A stretch of DNA of 64,000 nt from Stenotrophomonas rhizophila (GCF_020857975.1 NZ_JACWUO010000004.1:219147-283146), one strand, 5' to 3'. Numbered from the stretch's first letter, positions 37,937 to 50,651 are shown. Notes: generated from the letters alone by a model not told the origin. Numbers and translations are program-made.

Positions 37937-40641
37937 ATGCCGTCCCTGTACCCGCGGCTGAAGCGCCGGCTGGCGCATCGTCCGGATACCGAGCACGGGC
38001 AGGTGATCGTGCGGATGGCCCTGATCACGCTGATCCTGGTGTATGTGCTGCTGTCCGGCGCCCGCCAGCACCTGCTGGAGCAATACCAGGGAGTGCTGGC
38101 CACCACCCTGACCGGGCTGGCGATGTCGCTGCTGCTGTTTGCCTGGTTGCTGTGGCGGCCGCAGCGCTCGCATCCGCGCCGGGTGGTGGGCATGCTGTCC
38201 GACTACGGCCTGATTGCGTTGGGCATGATCCAGATGGGCGAGCCGCTGGCCTGGGTGTATGCGGTGGTGATGTGGGTGACGGTGGGCAACGGGCTGCGCT
38301 ATGGCAACCGGTACCTGGCCGGCGCCATCGCCTTGGCCCTGCTCGGGTTTGGTACCACCGTACTGCTGACGCCTTACTGGATGGACAATGCCAGGCTGGC
38401 CTTCTTCCTGTGGCTGGGGCTGGCGGCGGTGCCGCTGTGCTGTTCGACCCTGCTGCGCCGACGCACCCAGGTGCCGACCATGCATGACACCGCAAAGGTG
38501 AAACCGGCCCATCTACTGGCCCGCTTCAGGCAGCGCCTGGCCGGCCGGCCCGACAGCGAGCACGCGCAGAACCTGATCCGCATCGCGATCACTTCGCTGT
38601 TCATCATTTACCTGGGCTGGCGCTACCTGGAAACCGACGGCGACACGCTGCTGGCGACCTGGCTGATCCTGGCCTTCGAGCTGATCATTTCGGCCGGGCT
38701 GCTGGTCGGCATCCTGGTCCGGCCGGGGGTGTCGCATGTGCGCCGGGTGATCGGCATGCTGACCGACTACTCCTGCATGGGCGTGATCATGACCATCCAG
38801 GGCGAGCCGGCCGCGCGGTCTGCCTGTGGGTCACCATCGGCAACGGCATGCGCTATGGCAGCACCTACCTGCGCGTGGCCACCGCGATGGGCTGCCTGGC
38901 CTTCCTGTGCACGGTGACCCTGTCGCCGTACTGGCAGCAGCACAGCTACCTGGGCTGGGGCCTGTTGCTGGGGCTGGGCGCCATCCCGCTGTACTTCGAT
39001 TCGCTGCTGCACGCGCTGACCCGGGCGGTGGCCGAAGCGCGCCAGGCCAACGAGGCCAAGAGCCGTTTCCTGGCCAACATGAGCCATGAGTTCCGCACCC
39101 CCCTCAATGGCCTGGCCGGCATGACCGAGGTGCTGGCCACCACGCGCCTGGACGAGGAACAGCGCGAGTGCCTGAACACCATCCAGGCCTCGGCGCGCAG
39201 CCTGCTGGCGCTGGTGGAGGAAGTGTTGGACATCTCGGCGATCGAGGCCGGCAAGGTGCGGGTGGAGCGCCATGAATTCGCGCTGGCCGATGTGCTGCAG
39301 GCGATCAACCTGATCCTCACCCCGCAGGCGCGGAGCAAGGCGCTGGAATACCGGGTGATGGTCGATGAGCAGGTGCCGCCGCGGTTGAGCGGCGATGCCG
39401 GCCATCTGCAGCAGATCCTGTTGAACCTGATGGGCAATGCGGTCAAGTTCACCGATGCCGGCTTCGTGCACCTGCAGGTATCGGTGCTGGACGGGCCGGT
39501 CGGCGAGGGCGGACGGGCGACCCTGCGTTTCGAGGTGCGCGACAGCGGCATCGGCGTGCCGGCGGCGTTGCGCGAGCGGCTGTTCGAGGCCTTCGAGCAG
39601 GCCGATGTGGGCCTGGCCCGTCGCCACGAGGGCACCGGCCTTGGCACCTCGATCGCCAAGGGGCTGGTCGAGGCGATGGGCGGGCGCATCGGCTACCTGG
39701 CCAACGCGCCGCGCGGCAGTGTGTTCTGGGTGGAAATCGCGCTGGATGTGGCCTCGGCCCCGGCCCTGGGCGCCGAGTCGGCCGAAGGCGGCAACGTGAT
39801 CGCCTTCTCCAACCCGTTCCTGCGCCACCGCGCGCGGGTGCGCAGCCTGCGGGTGCTGGTGGCCGACGACCATGAAGCCAACCGCATGGTGCTGCAGCGC
39901 CTGCTGGAGAAAGCCGGGCACAAGGTGTTCTGCGTCAACGGCGGCGAGCAGGTGCTGGACCTGATGGAGCAGGCCGACTTCGATACGGCCATCGTGGACC
40001 TGCACATGCCCGGCATGAGCGGCCTGGACCTGCTCAAGCAGCTGCGGGTGATGCAGGCCAGCGGCATGCCGTACATGCCGGTGATGGTGCTCAGTGCCGA
40101 TGTCACCCCCGACTCGATCCTGCGCTGCGAGCAGGCCGGTGCGCGGGCCTTCCTGGCCAAGCCGGTGGTGGCCACGCGGTTGCTCGACGTGCTGGCCGAT
40201 ATCGCGGCCAACATCCGCCCGGAGGCCGGCATCCAGGCCGTATCCGCGGCACCGATGGCAGCCGGCGCGCTGGATCCTGCGGTGCTCGACGAGCTGGCCG
40301 CGCTGGGCATGGGCGAGGGCTTCGAACAGCAGTTCATTGCCCAGTGCCTGAGCGATGTGGACGGTTGCATGAGCCGCATCCAGCACAGTGGCGATCAGCA
40401 ATCCTGGGACCAGTTGCGCGAGCATGCCCACGCGTTGCGCGGGGTGGCCAGCAACCTGGGGCTGGTACAGGTGGCCACGGCCGGCGGCGAGTTGATGCGC
40501 ATGGCGGACTGGCAGCTGAAGGCCGAATGGAGCCTGCGGCTGTCCAACCTGGCCAATGCGCTGCGCCAGGCCAGAAAGGCACTCGACGCCCGTGCTGCCG
40601 CGCTGCGGCAACACGGCGGCGACGAGTGCACTCCGTCCTGA
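37937..40641 (+). pseudogene. rpfC: hybrid sensor kinase RpfC, interrupted by a -1 frameshift
   Basis: DSF receptor of the rpf system. The first frame (37937 to a stop at 38917) encodes two copies of the membrane sensor module: RRLAHRPDTEHGQVIVR near residue 9 and RQRLAGRPDSEHAQNLIR near residue 195, each followed by several helices. The frame breaks at 38813-38818, and the rest is one frame back: end of the last helices, HisKA (NMSHEFRTPLNGL), HATPase (LLNLMGNAVKF, DSGIGVP, GTGLGTS), receiver (VADDHEAN, IVDLHMPG, AKPVV) and HPt (HALRGVASN). One base, or ten relative to the first module, is missing. Without repair only a fragment starting near 38848 could signal. Confidence 0.85.
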
Positions 40642-40696
40642 CCCCTGCCGCCTGAACGCGCCTGTTGGAACCGGTCGTGCCGCACATGGCCACAGC

Positions 40697-41566
40697 TCAG
40701 CGGGCGTCGCCGCTGCGCCGGCCCTGCGCGCGCACCAGCCGGTCCATGGTCCGCAACGACTTTTCGCCCAGCTGCATGGCGGTATCGACCCAGATCTCGG
40801 TGATCCGCATCATCTCGTGCAGCGGCACCATGCTGGACACCTCGGACACCTCGCGCATCGCCGCCCAGGCATGCGGAATGCGCCTGCTGTCCTTGATTAC
40901 CCGCTCGACCGCGGCCACGCCTTCGCCGGCCGGCACCACCACATCGACCAGGCCCATTTCCTTGAGCTGGTGGGCGGTGTACAGGTTGCCGTCGAGCATG
41001 ATCTTCTCGGCCAGGCGCGGACTGACCCGCTGGCACATGAAGGAGTAGGCGCCCATGCCGGGGAACAGGTCGAACAGCACCTCCGGCAGACCCATCAGCA
41101 CGCCTTCCTCGGCCACGATGGTGTGGCAGCTCAACGCCGCCTCGAAGCCACCGCCCAGTGCATTGCCCTGGACCAGGGCGATGCTGTGGGCGCGCACGCC
41201 CAGCCCGGCGTGGAAGGCATGCACGCCGCGCACGCAGCGCTGCGCATAGTCGAGCAGGCGCGCGCGGTCGCCCTCGCGGATCAGCCGGCAGAACAGCTCC
41301 AGGTCGCCGCCCAGGTTGAACACGTCGCTGTCCGAGGCCAGCACCACGTGCGGGGACAGCGCGTGGGAAATGCGCAGCCGTTCGCCCAGTTCGCGCTGGT
41401 AGCCCACGATGTCGTCCACCAGCTGCGAGGCGAAGCAGGGCCGGCCGGGCTGGCCGGCCAGGTTGGCGTGCATGTGAATCCAGTACACCTCGCGCTGCGG
41501 CTCTTCGGTGATGCGCAGGGTGGGGTGGGGTTGTGGGCGGGGGGCAAAGGGATGGACAGCAGACAT
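40697..41566 (-). CDS. rpfF: DSF synthase RpfF
   Basis: 289 residues, the size of Xanthomonas RpfF. A crotonase-fold enzyme that dehydrates 3-hydroxyacyl-ACP and releases the cis-2 unsaturated fatty acid signal DSF. The two catalytic Glu are present as Glu142 in GGGFEAALSC and Glu162 in GLPEVLFDLFPG. The true start is ATG 41566 with ACGGAG eight bases upstream; an in-frame extension to 41770 is not supported. The gene converges on rpfC. A hairpin terminator separates it from rpfB, so it has its own promoter. Confidence 0.96.
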   Translation of the reverse strand: MSAVHPFAPRPQPHPTLRITEEPQREVYWIHMHANLAGQPGRPCFASQLVDDIVGYQRELGERLRISHALSPHVVLASDSDVFNLGGDLELFCRLIREGDRARLLDYAQRCVRGVHAFHAGLGVRAHSIALVQGNALGGGFEAALSCHTIVAEEGVLMGLPEVLFDLFPGMGAYSFMCQRVSPRLAEKIMLDGNLYTAHQLKEMGLVDVVVPAGEGVAAVERVIKDSRRIPHAWAAMREVSEVSSMVPLHEMMRITEIWVDTAMQLGEKSLRTMDRLVRAQGRRSGDAR

Positions 41567-41648
41567 GGGTGTTCTCCGTAAGACCGTCCGGCCGACCGCA
41601 ATGCGGACGGAGAATGAAGGGGGCGAGCAGAACCTGCGGCGGCGAGTG

Positions 41649-41654
41649 ATTCTA
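41649..41654 (-). promoter_or_regulatory. candidate -10 of the rpfF promoter
   Basis: TAGAAT on the minus strand lies 83 bases before the rpfF start, downstream of the rpfB terminator. The -35 is unclear. The implied 75-base leader contains CCGTCCG/CGGACGG (41584-41610), a hairpin close to the ribosome site. Confidence 0.4.
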
Positions 41655-41721
41655 TGCGCGTGCCGTGAACCCCCCGCAAGCGCCCCCCGGGCCGCCGGGG
41701 CCGGGGCGGCCCCAACGCAAA

Positions 41722-41747
41722 GGCCCCCGCCGTCGCCGGCAGGGGCC
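41722..41747 (-). terminator. terminator after rpfB
   Basis: Eleven pairs (GGCCCC-TGCCG with CGGCG-GGGGCC, one G-T) enclose a four-base loop, and TTTGCG follows on the minus strand. It lies 28 bases past the rpfB stop and before rpfF, so the two genes are not simply one transcript. Confidence 0.65.
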
Positions 41748-41774
41748 CAATGCCCATCCAGTACCCGCAAACCC

Positions 41775-43451
41775 TTACGGGGCGGGGCTGTCGCGCAGTT
41801 CGCGGCGCAGGATCTTGCCGACGTTGGTCTTCGGCAGCTCCTTCCGGAATTCCACGATCCTGGGGTGCTTGTAGCCGGTCAGGTTGGCCCGGGCATGCTC
41901 CTTGACCATCTCCACGGTCAGGTTGGGGTCCTTCTTGACGATGACCACCTTGACCACCTCGCCGGACTTTTCATCGGGCACCCCGACCGCGGCCACTTCC
42001 AGCACGCCGGGCATCATCGCGATCACGTCCTCGATCTCGTTGGGGTACACGTTGAAGCCGGACACCAGGATCATGTCCTTCTTGCGGTCGACGATGTAGA
42101 AGAAGCCGTGCTCGTCCATCCGCGCCATGTCGCCGGTGTGCAGCCAGCCCTCGGCGTCGATCGCCTGGGCGGTATCCTCCGGGCGTTGCCAGTAGCCCTT
42201 CATCACCTGCGGGCCCTTGATGCACAGTTCGCCGACCTCGCCACTGGCCAGGGTCACGCCGTTGTCGTCCTTCACGCAGGCATCGGTGGAGGGAATCGGC
42301 AGGCCGATCGCGCCGTTGTACTCGGCCAGGTCGAGTGGGTTGATGCAGGCCGCCGGCGAGGTTTCGGTCAGACCGTAGGCTTCCACCAGGGTCACCCCGG
42401 TCACCTTCTTCCAGCGTTCGGCCACAGCGCGCTGCACCGCCATGCCGCCGCCCAGGGTGACCTTCAGCGAGGAGAAGTCCACCTCGTCGAAGCCCGGCGT
42501 GTTGAGCAGGCCGTTGAACAGCGTGTTGACCCCGGTGATGGCGGTGAAGCGGGTCGCCTTGAGTTCCTTGACGAAGCCCTTCATGTCGCGCGGGTTGGTG
42601 ATCAGGTGGTTGCAGCCACCGAACTTCATGAAGACCAGCCCGTTGGCCGTCAATGCGAAGATGTGGTACAGCGGCAGGGCGGTGATGATCCACTCCTTGC
42701 CCGGCTCGACCCCCGAGGCGGAGATCCACGCCGAGGCCTGCTGCATGTTGGCGATCAGGTTGCGGTTGGTCAGCATCGCGCCCTTGGCCACGCCGGTGGT
42801 GCCGCCGGTGTACTGCAGGAAGGCGACGTCGTCGTGGTCGATTTCGACCGTGGGCAGGGTATGGGCGCTGCCCAGCTTCAGGGCCTGCCTGAAGCGGACC
42901 GCGCCGCGCAGGCTGTAGTTGGGCACCATCTTCTTGATGTACTTCAGCACGAAGTTCACCACCACGCCCTTGGCGCCGAGCATGTCGCCCAGGCCGGTGG
43001 TGATCACCTGCTTGATCTGCGTGTCGGCGATGACCTGCTGCACGGTGTCGCCGAAGTTGTCGACCACCACCAGCACCGCCGCGCCCGAATCGACCAGCTG
43101 GTGGCGCAGTTCGCGTGCGGTGTACAGCGGGTTGACGTTGACCACGGTCAGCCCGGCGCGCAGCACGCCGAAGGTAGCCACCGGGTACTGCAGGCAGTTG
43201 GGCATCATCAGCGCGACGCGGTCGCCCTTCTTGAGCTGCAGCTCGCCCAGCAGGTAGGCGGCGAACTGTTCGACCAGGGCGTCGGTTTCCCCGTAGGTGA
43301 GCACCTTGCCGAAACTGGAGTAGGCGGGGCGGTCGCGGTATTTGGCCACCGAGGTATCGAACACGGCCGAGACCGAGTGGAACTCGTTGACGTCGATCTC
43401 GGCAGGCACGCCGGTGGGATAGCTCTGCAGCCAGGGACGTTCCAGACTCAT
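41775..43451 (-). CDS. rpfB: RpfB, long-chain acyl-CoA ligase (FadD-like)
   Basis: 558 residues of the ANL adenylating superfamily. The AMP/ATP signature is [12 protein letters not shown], the second motif [10 protein letters not shown], and the C-terminal hinge and catalytic Lys region are [11 protein letters not shown] and [13 protein letters not shown]. It activates free fatty acids to acyl-CoA. In Xanthomonas RpfB works in fatty-acid uptake and DSF turnover rather than in making DSF itself. GGAGGGGG precedes the ATG. A -10-like TATGCT lies at 43521-43526 on the minus strand. Confidence 0.95.
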   Translation of the reverse strand: MSLERPWLQSYPTGVPAEIDVNEFHSVSAVFDTSVAKYRDRPAYSSFGKVLTYGETDALVEQFAAYLLGELQLKKGDRVALMMPNCLQYPVATFGVLRAGLTVVNVNPLYTARELRHQLVDSGAAVLVVVDNFGDTVQQVIADTQIKQVITTGLGDMLGAKGVVVNFVLKYIKKMVPNYSLRGAVRFRQALKLGSAHTLPTVEIDHDDVAFLQYTGGTTGVAKGAMLTNRNLIANMQQASAWISASGVEPGKEWIITALPLYHIFALTANGLVFMKFGGCNHLITNPRDMKGFVKELKATRFTAITGVNTLFNGLLNTPGFDEVDFSSLKVTLGGGMAVQRAVAERWKKVTGVTLVEAYGLTETSPAACINPLDLAEYNGAIGLPIPSTDACVKDDNGVTLASGEVGELCIKGPQVMKGYWQRPEDTAQAIDAEGWLHTGDMARMDEHGFFYIVDRKKDMILVSGFNVYPNEIEDVIAMMPGVLEVAAVGVPDEKSGEVVKVVIVKKDPNLTVEMVKEHARANLTGYKHPRIVEFRKELPKTNVGKILRRELRDSPAP

Positions 43452-43778
43452 ATTCCCCCTCCAGGAATCATGGGTGGTGTGGTGCGATGACCGCCAGTAT
43501 CGGCGGTTTCATTCCTCCGCAGCATACCGTTCCGAATGGGAAACGCGAAGGTCTGGTGAAAAAGGGCTGTACGTCGCGTCGACGCGGCCAGGGGAACCCG
43601 CCACCGGTTGACGTGTCTGGCCCTGCAGGCCGCGGATCGGGTGCATTGCGGGGGTGTGATAGGGGCCACGGCTTGCCCACCTCGGTCCCCCTCCCGGCAA
43701 CACCCAGCCCCGGCCGCTGCGCGGTCACCCCCTTAGGGGTGACCGGCCAATGCAGCGGCGGCCGGGGACGGCGGGTGC
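43452..43778 (-). other. rpfB promoter region and acnA downstream region
   Basis: This 327-base gap between acnA and rpfB (both minus strand) holds no gene. The acnA-proximal end carries a large nested hairpin (43708-43767), and the rpfB-proximal end holds the ribosome site and a -10-like TATGCT. Translations of the gap in any frame look random. Confidence 0.75.
43708..43767 (-). terminator. nested hairpin just after acnA
   Basis: The inner stem GGTCACCCC-CTTA-GGGGTGACC (43723-43744) is perfect. The outer arms CCCCGGCC-GCTGC and GCAGC-GGC-GGCCGGGG extend it with one three-base bulge. It begins 12 bases past the acnA stop. There is no T-run, so it may act by blocking 3' exonucleases as well as by termination. 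Confidence 0.6.
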
Positions 43779-46532
<2,754 letters not shown>

Positions 46533-46724
46533 GCGGGGTGACTCCTGTTGCGGATGGCTTGCGTTGGCCCGCCCGTGGCAGGCCTGCTTGCGTGTGTCGG
46601 CGGCCGTGCAGGCCCCGGTCCGCAACGAGTATGCGCGATCCGTGGCCCGGCCGTGGCCGGCCTGGGACAGAACGCAAGGTTACACAGATGCATGTAGCGC
46701 CGATGTCAGCACCGGCCGTAAACG

Positions 46725-46753
46725 CCGACGGGGCGCCCTGGGCGCCCCGTCGG
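46725..46753 (-). terminator. terminator of the BamE-like gene
   Basis: CCGACGGGGCGCC and GGCGCCCCGTCGG form a perfect 13-bp stem with a three-base loop, followed on the minus strand by CGTTTACG. It lies 17 bases beyond the stop of the BamE-like gene. Confidence 0.7.
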
Positions 46754-46770
46754 GGAAGTGCGGACGGCGC

Positions 46771-47151
46771 TTACTTGCCGTTGGCAGCGTCGAGCAGCGG
46801 GTTACCGGTCTTGGCGCCGCCGGTACCGTTGCTCTTGGACTTGGCGGTCAGCACGCCGCTCTTGTTGAACTCGAATACGGTCGATTCGTTGATGTTCTTG
46901 CCGAAGCTCTTGATCTTGGTGAAGTCGTAATACCAGACCTGGGTGTCGCCGAGCTGCTCGCGACGGTTCGGCGCGCCGAAGGCTTCGCTCACCTGCTTCT
47001 GGGTGGTTTTGCCGATTTCAGCGGCGTCCATCTGGGCCGGAGTGATTTCGGTGCCGGTGACATAGGCGCCGAATGGATTGAAGGCATGGACGGCCGGCGC
47101 TGCCAGGGCAAGCGGGGCGGTGAGCAGCAGGGCGAGGGCAAGACGGCGCAT
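46771..47151 (-). CDS. SmpA/OmlA (BamE-like) periplasmic protein
   Basis: 126 residues with a signal peptide (LALALLLTAPLALAAPAVHA). The core EIGKTTQKQVSEAFGAPNRR and DTQVWYYDFTKIKS matches the SmpA/OmlA beta-alpha fold of BamE-type proteins. It lacks the lipobox Cys of true BamE, so it is probably a soluble paralogue with an unknown partner. AAGGA precedes the ATG. It has its own strong terminator. Confidence 0.82.
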   Translation of the reverse strand: MRRLALALLLTAPLALAAPAVHAFNPFGAYVTGTEITPAQMDAAEIGKTTQKQVSEAFGAPNRREQLGDTQVWYYDFTKIKSFGKNINESTVFEFNKSGVLTAKSKSNGTGGAKTGNPLLDAANGK

Positions 47152-47310
47152 CGGGAGAGTTCCTTTTCTGGACGATGGATGAAGACAGGCAGCACAGCGG
47201 TGCTTCCTGCTCCGGGCGACAAAGGTTGTCACCTGTTCAGTCTAGCCCGGCCACCTCCCCGCCAGGCGCGGCGACGGTCACAGAAGCGTGGATTGCCCTC
47301 CAGCGGCCAG

Positions 47311-47331
47311 GTATGTACAATTCATGCATAC
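47311..47331 (+). promoter_or_regulatory. candidate VapB operator and -10
   Basis: GTATGTACAATTCATGCATAC is an imperfect 21-base palindrome 16 bases upstream of the antitoxin start. It contains TACAAT as a -10. Antitoxins of this class usually bind palindromes over their own promoter. Confidence 0.55.
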
Positions 47332-47347
47332 TTTTTGAGGCGTACCC

Positions 47348-47572
47348 ATGGAAGCCACCGTTGCAGAACGCGGACAGATCACCCTGCCCAAGGCGGTCCG
47401 GGATGCGCTGGGCCTGACCAAGGGCACCTTGTTGAAAGTCGAGCTGGACGGCAGCCGGATCATCCTGCGCAAGAGCGTGGACGATGCCATCTCGCGCGCC
47501 CGCGGCAAGTTCGCGCTGGACGGCTTCGATTCGGCCCAGGCCGCGGTCGATGCGGTGCGCGACGCCGAATGA
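47348..47572 (+). CDS. AbrB/SpoVT-type antitoxin (VapB-like)
   Basis: 74 residues. The N-terminal swapped-hairpin domain reads TVAERGQITLPKAVRDALGL, the classic AbrB-type DNA-binding signature. The acidic C-terminal tail (FDSAQAAVDAVRDAE) would wrap the toxin. It starts after GAGG and a palindromic promoter and is followed seven bases later by a PIN-domain toxin. VapB-type antitoxins neutralise the toxin and autorepress the operon. Confidence 0.88.
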   Translation: MEATVAERGQITLPKAVRDALGLTKGTLLKVELDGSRIILRKSVDDAISRARGKFALDGFDSAQAAVDAVRDAE

Positions 47573-47579
47573 GCGCGCG

Positions 47580-47978
47580 ATGATCGCCGTCGATTCCCCG
47601 GTCCTGATCGAACTGCTCAGCAACGGCCCGCAGGCCGACGCGGTGGAAGCCTGCCTGCGCCAGAGCCTGGTCGGCGGGCGCGTGGTGGTGTGCGCGGTGA
47701 CCCTGGCCGAAATCTGCGCGTCGCTGCACGGCGGCGCCGAGGTGCTCGAAGCGCTGGAAGAAATGGGCATCCACTTCAGCCCGCTGGAAGCCAAGTCCGC
47801 CCTGCGCGCCGGCGAGATGCATCGTCGCCACCGCCAGCGCGGCGGCGGCCGGCGCGGCATCGACGAATTCATGGTCGGCTCGCACGCACTGCTGCAGTGC
47901 GATGGCCTGATCACCTGGAACGACACCTTTTACCGCGACTACTTCAAGGGCCTGAAGCTGATCGTGCCGCAAGCCTGA
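47580..47978 (+). CDS. PIN-domain toxin (VapC-like)
   Basis: 132 residues. A PIN ribonuclease with the expected acidic active site: Asp5 (AVDSPVLIE), Glu44 (TLAEICAS), Asp95 (RGIDEFMVG) and Asp115 (TWNDTFYRDYF). VapC toxins cut tRNA or rRNA and stop translation. The start ATG 47580 follows the antitoxin stop by seven bases. It sits in front of acnB, an unusual place for a toxin-antitoxin pair inside the rpf region. Confidence 0.88.
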   Translation: MIAVDSPVLIELLSNGPQADAVEACLRQSLVGGRVVVCAVTLAEICASLHGGAEVLEALEEMGIHFSPLEAKSALRAGEMHRRHRQRGGGRRGIDEFMVGSHALLQCDGLITWNDTFYRDYFKGLKLIVPQA

Positions 47979-47986
47979 GCCCATTG

Positions 47987-48011
47987 TTCAACCGTAGTAT
48001 TCAACCGAAGT
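47987..48011 (+). repeat. direct repeat TTCAACCGWAGT upstream of acnB
   Basis: TTCAACCGTAGT (47987-47998) and TTCAACCGAAGT (48000-48011) are 13 bases apart and 29 bases before the acnB start. Adjacent direct repeats of this spacing can be a regulator site; no regulator is known to me. Confidence 0.55.
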
Positions 48012-48039
48012 TTCTTCAAAGAATTTCCCGGGAGTTGTC

Positions 48040-50625
48040 ATGTTGGAAGCCTACCGCCACCACGTAGCCGAGCGCGCCGCGCTGGGCATCCCGCCGCTGC
48101 CGCTGAGCGCCCAGCAGACGGCCGAGGTCATCGAACTGCTGAAGAACCCGCCGGTCGGCGAGGCCGAGTTCCTGCTCGACCTGCTGACCCAGCGCGTTCC
48201 GGCCGGCGTCGATGACGCCGCCAAGGTCAAGGCCTCCTACCTGGCCGCGATCGCCTTCGGCAGCGAAACCAACCCGCTGATCAGCCGTGAGCGCGCCACC
48301 GAACTGCTGGGCACCATGCTCGGCGGTTACAACGTCGCCCCGCTGGTCCAGCTGCTGGACGACGCCACCGTCGGCGCGATCGCCGCCGAGGCGCTGAAGA
48401 AGACCCTGCTGGTGTTCGATGCCTTCCATGACGTGCAGGAAAAGGCCAAGGCCGGCAATGCCAACGCCCAGGGCGTGCTGCGCAGCTGGGCCGATGCGGA
48501 GTGGTTCACCAGCCGCCCGCAGGTGCCCGAGAGCCTGACCATCACCGTGCTCAAGGTGACCGGCGAAACCAACACCGACGACCTGTCGCCGGCCCCGGAC
48601 GCCACCACCCGCCCGGACATCCCGCTGCACGCGCTGGCGATGCTGAAGAACAAGCGCGATGGCATCGAGCCGGAAGAAGACGGCAAGCGCGGCCCGGTCA
48701 AGTTCATCGAATCGCTGAAGGACAAGGGCCACCTGGTGGCCTATGTGGGCGACGTGGTCGGCACCGGTTCCAGCCGCAAGTCGGCCACCAACTCGGTGCT
48801 GTGGTTCACCGGCGAGGACATTCCGTTCATCCCGAACAAGCGCTTCGGCGGCGTGTGCCTGGGTTCGAAGATCGCCCCGATCTTCTACAACACGATGGAA
48901 GATGCCGGCGCGCTGCCGATCGAACTGGACGTCACCCAGATGAACATGGGCGATGTGATCGAGCTGCGCCCGTACGACGGCAAGGCCCTGAAGGACGGCG
49001 CGGTCATCGCCGAATTCAAGGTCAAGTCCGACGTGCTGTTCGACGAAGTGCGCGCCGGTGGCCGCATTCCGCTGATCATCGGCCGCGGCCTGACCGCCAA
49101 GGCGCGTGAAGCGCTGGGCCTGGCCCCGACCGACCTGTTCCGCCTGCCGATGGACCCGCCCGATACCGGCAAGGGCTTCTCGCTGGCGCAGAAGATGGTC
49201 GGCCGCGCCTGTGGCCTGCCCGAAGGCCAGGGCATGCGCCCGGGCACCTACTGCGAACCGAAGATGACCTCGGTGGGCTCGCAGGACACCACCGGCCCGA
49301 TGACCCGCGACGAACTGAAGGACCTGGCCTGCCTGGGCTTCTCGGCCGACCTGGTGATGCAGTCGTTCTGCCACACCGCGGCGTACCCGAAGCCGGTGGA
49401 CGTCAAGACCCACCACACCCTGCCGGAGTTCATCTCCACCCGTGGCGGCATCTCGCTGCGCCCGGGCGACGGCGTGATCCACAGCTGGCTCAACCGCATG
49501 CTGCTGCCCGACACCGTCGGCACCGGCGGCGACTCGCATACCCGTTTCCCGGTGGGCATTTCGTTCCCGGCCGGCTCGGGCCTGGTCGCCTTCGCCGCGG
49601 CCACCGGCGTGATGCCGCTGGACATGCCCGAATCGGTGCTGGTCCGCTTCAAGGGCAAGATGCAGCCCGGCGTGACCCTGCGTGACCTGGTCAACGCGAT
49701 CCCGCTGTATGCGATCAAGTCCGGCTTGCTGACCGTGGCCAAGGCCGGCAAGAAGAACATCTTCTCCGGCCGCATCCTGGAAATCGAAGGTCTGCCGGAG
49801 CTGAAGGTCGAGCAGGCCTTCGAACTGTCCGATGCCTCGGCCGAACGTTCGGCTGCCGGTTGCTCGGTGCACCTGAACAAGGAGCCGATCATCGAGTACC
49901 TGACCAGCAACATCACGCTGCTGAAGTGGATGATTGCCGAGGGTTACCAGGACGCCCGTTCGCTGGCGCGCCGCATCGAGAAGATGGAAGCCTGGCTGGC
50001 CAACCCGGAACTGCTGGCACCGGATGCCGATGCCGAATACGCCGCCGTCATCGAGATCGACCTGGCCGACATCCATGAGCCGATCGTGGCCTGCCCGAAC
50101 GACCCGGACGACGTCAAGACGCTGTCCGAGGTTGCCGGGGCGGCGATCGATGAAGTGTTCATCGGTTCGTGCATGACCAACATCGGTCACTTCCGCGCGG
50201 CGGCCAAGCTGCTGGAAGGCAAGCGCGACATCCCGACCAAGCTGTGGGTTGCCCCGCCGACCAAGATGGATGCCTCCGAGCTGACCAAGGAAGGCCACTA
50301 CGGCACCTTCGGCACGGCCGGGGCGCGCATGGAAATGCCGGGCTGCTCGCTGTGCATGGGCAACCAGGCGCAGGTGCGCGAGGGCGCCACGGTGTTCTCC
50401 ACCTCCACCCGCAACTTCCCCAACCGCCTGGGGCGCAACTCGAACGTGTACCTGGGTTCGGCCGAGCTGGCCGCGATCTGCTCGCGTCTGGGCCGCATCC
50501 CGACCAAGGAAGAGTACATGGCCGACATCGGGGTGCTCGATGCCAGCAGCAAGGACATCTACCGCTACATGAACTTCGACCAGATCGAGGACTACCAGGA
50601 CGTGGCCGATACGGTTGCTGCCTGA
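48040..50625 (+). CDS. acnB: aconitate hydratase B (RpfA)
   Basis: 861 residues, the AcnB class with its N-terminal HEAT-like domain ([20 protein letters not shown]) before the swivel domain. The cluster Cys are in SCMTNIGHF and [12 protein letters not shown]. In Xanthomonas campestris this gene is rpfA; loss alters iron handling and exoenzymes. GGGAG precedes the ATG. It ends at a textbook terminator. It is the last conserved gene before the Rhs island. Confidence 0.97.
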   Translation: MLEAYRHHVAERAALGIPPLPLSAQQTAEVIELLKNPPVGEAEFLLDLLTQRVPAGVDDAAKVKASYLAAIAFGSETNPLISRERATELLGTMLGGYNVAPLVQLLDDATVGAIAAEALKKTLLVFDAFHDVQEKAKAGNANAQGVLRSWADAEWFTSRPQVPESLTITVLKVTGETNTDDLSPAPDATTRPDIPLHALAMLKNKRDGIEPEEDGKRGPVKFIESLKDKGHLVAYVGDVVGTGSSRKSATNSVLWFTGEDIPFIPNKRFGGVCLGSKIAPIFYNTMEDAGALPIELDVTQMNMGDVIELRPYDGKALKDGAVIAEFKVKSDVLFDEVRAGGRIPLIIGRGLTAKAREALGLAPTDLFRLPMDPPDTGKGFSLAQKMVGRACGLPEGQGMRPGTYCEPKMTSVGSQDTTGPMTRDELKDLACLGFSADLVMQSFCHTAAYPKPVDVKTHHTLPEFISTRGGISLRPGDGVIHSWLNRMLLPDTVGTGGDSHTRFPVGISFPAGSGLVAFAAATGVMPLDMPESVLVRFKGKMQPGVTLRDLVNAIPLYAIKSGLLTVAKAGKKNIFSGRILEIEGLPELKVEQAFELSDASAERSAAGCSVHLNKEPIIEYLTSNITLLKWMIAEGYQDARSLARRIEKMEAWLANPELLAPDADAEYAAVIEIDLADIHEPIVACPNDPDDVKTLSEVAGAAIDEVFIGSCMTNIGHFRAAAKLLEGKRDIPTKLWVAPPTKMDASELTKEGHYGTFGTAGARMEMPGCSLCMGNQAQVREGATVFSTSTRNFPNRLGRNSNVYLGSAELAAICSRLGRIPTKEEYMADIGVLDASSKDIYRYMNFDQIEDYQDVADTVAA

Positions 50626-50651
50626 GACCTGATCGGTTGATGGGTTGAACG

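Noticed and set aside
41567..41770. 68-residue N-terminal extension of RpfF
   Set aside because: The extension crosses the rpfB terminator, is Arg/Gly/Ala low complexity, and the shorter form has a ribosome site and family length.
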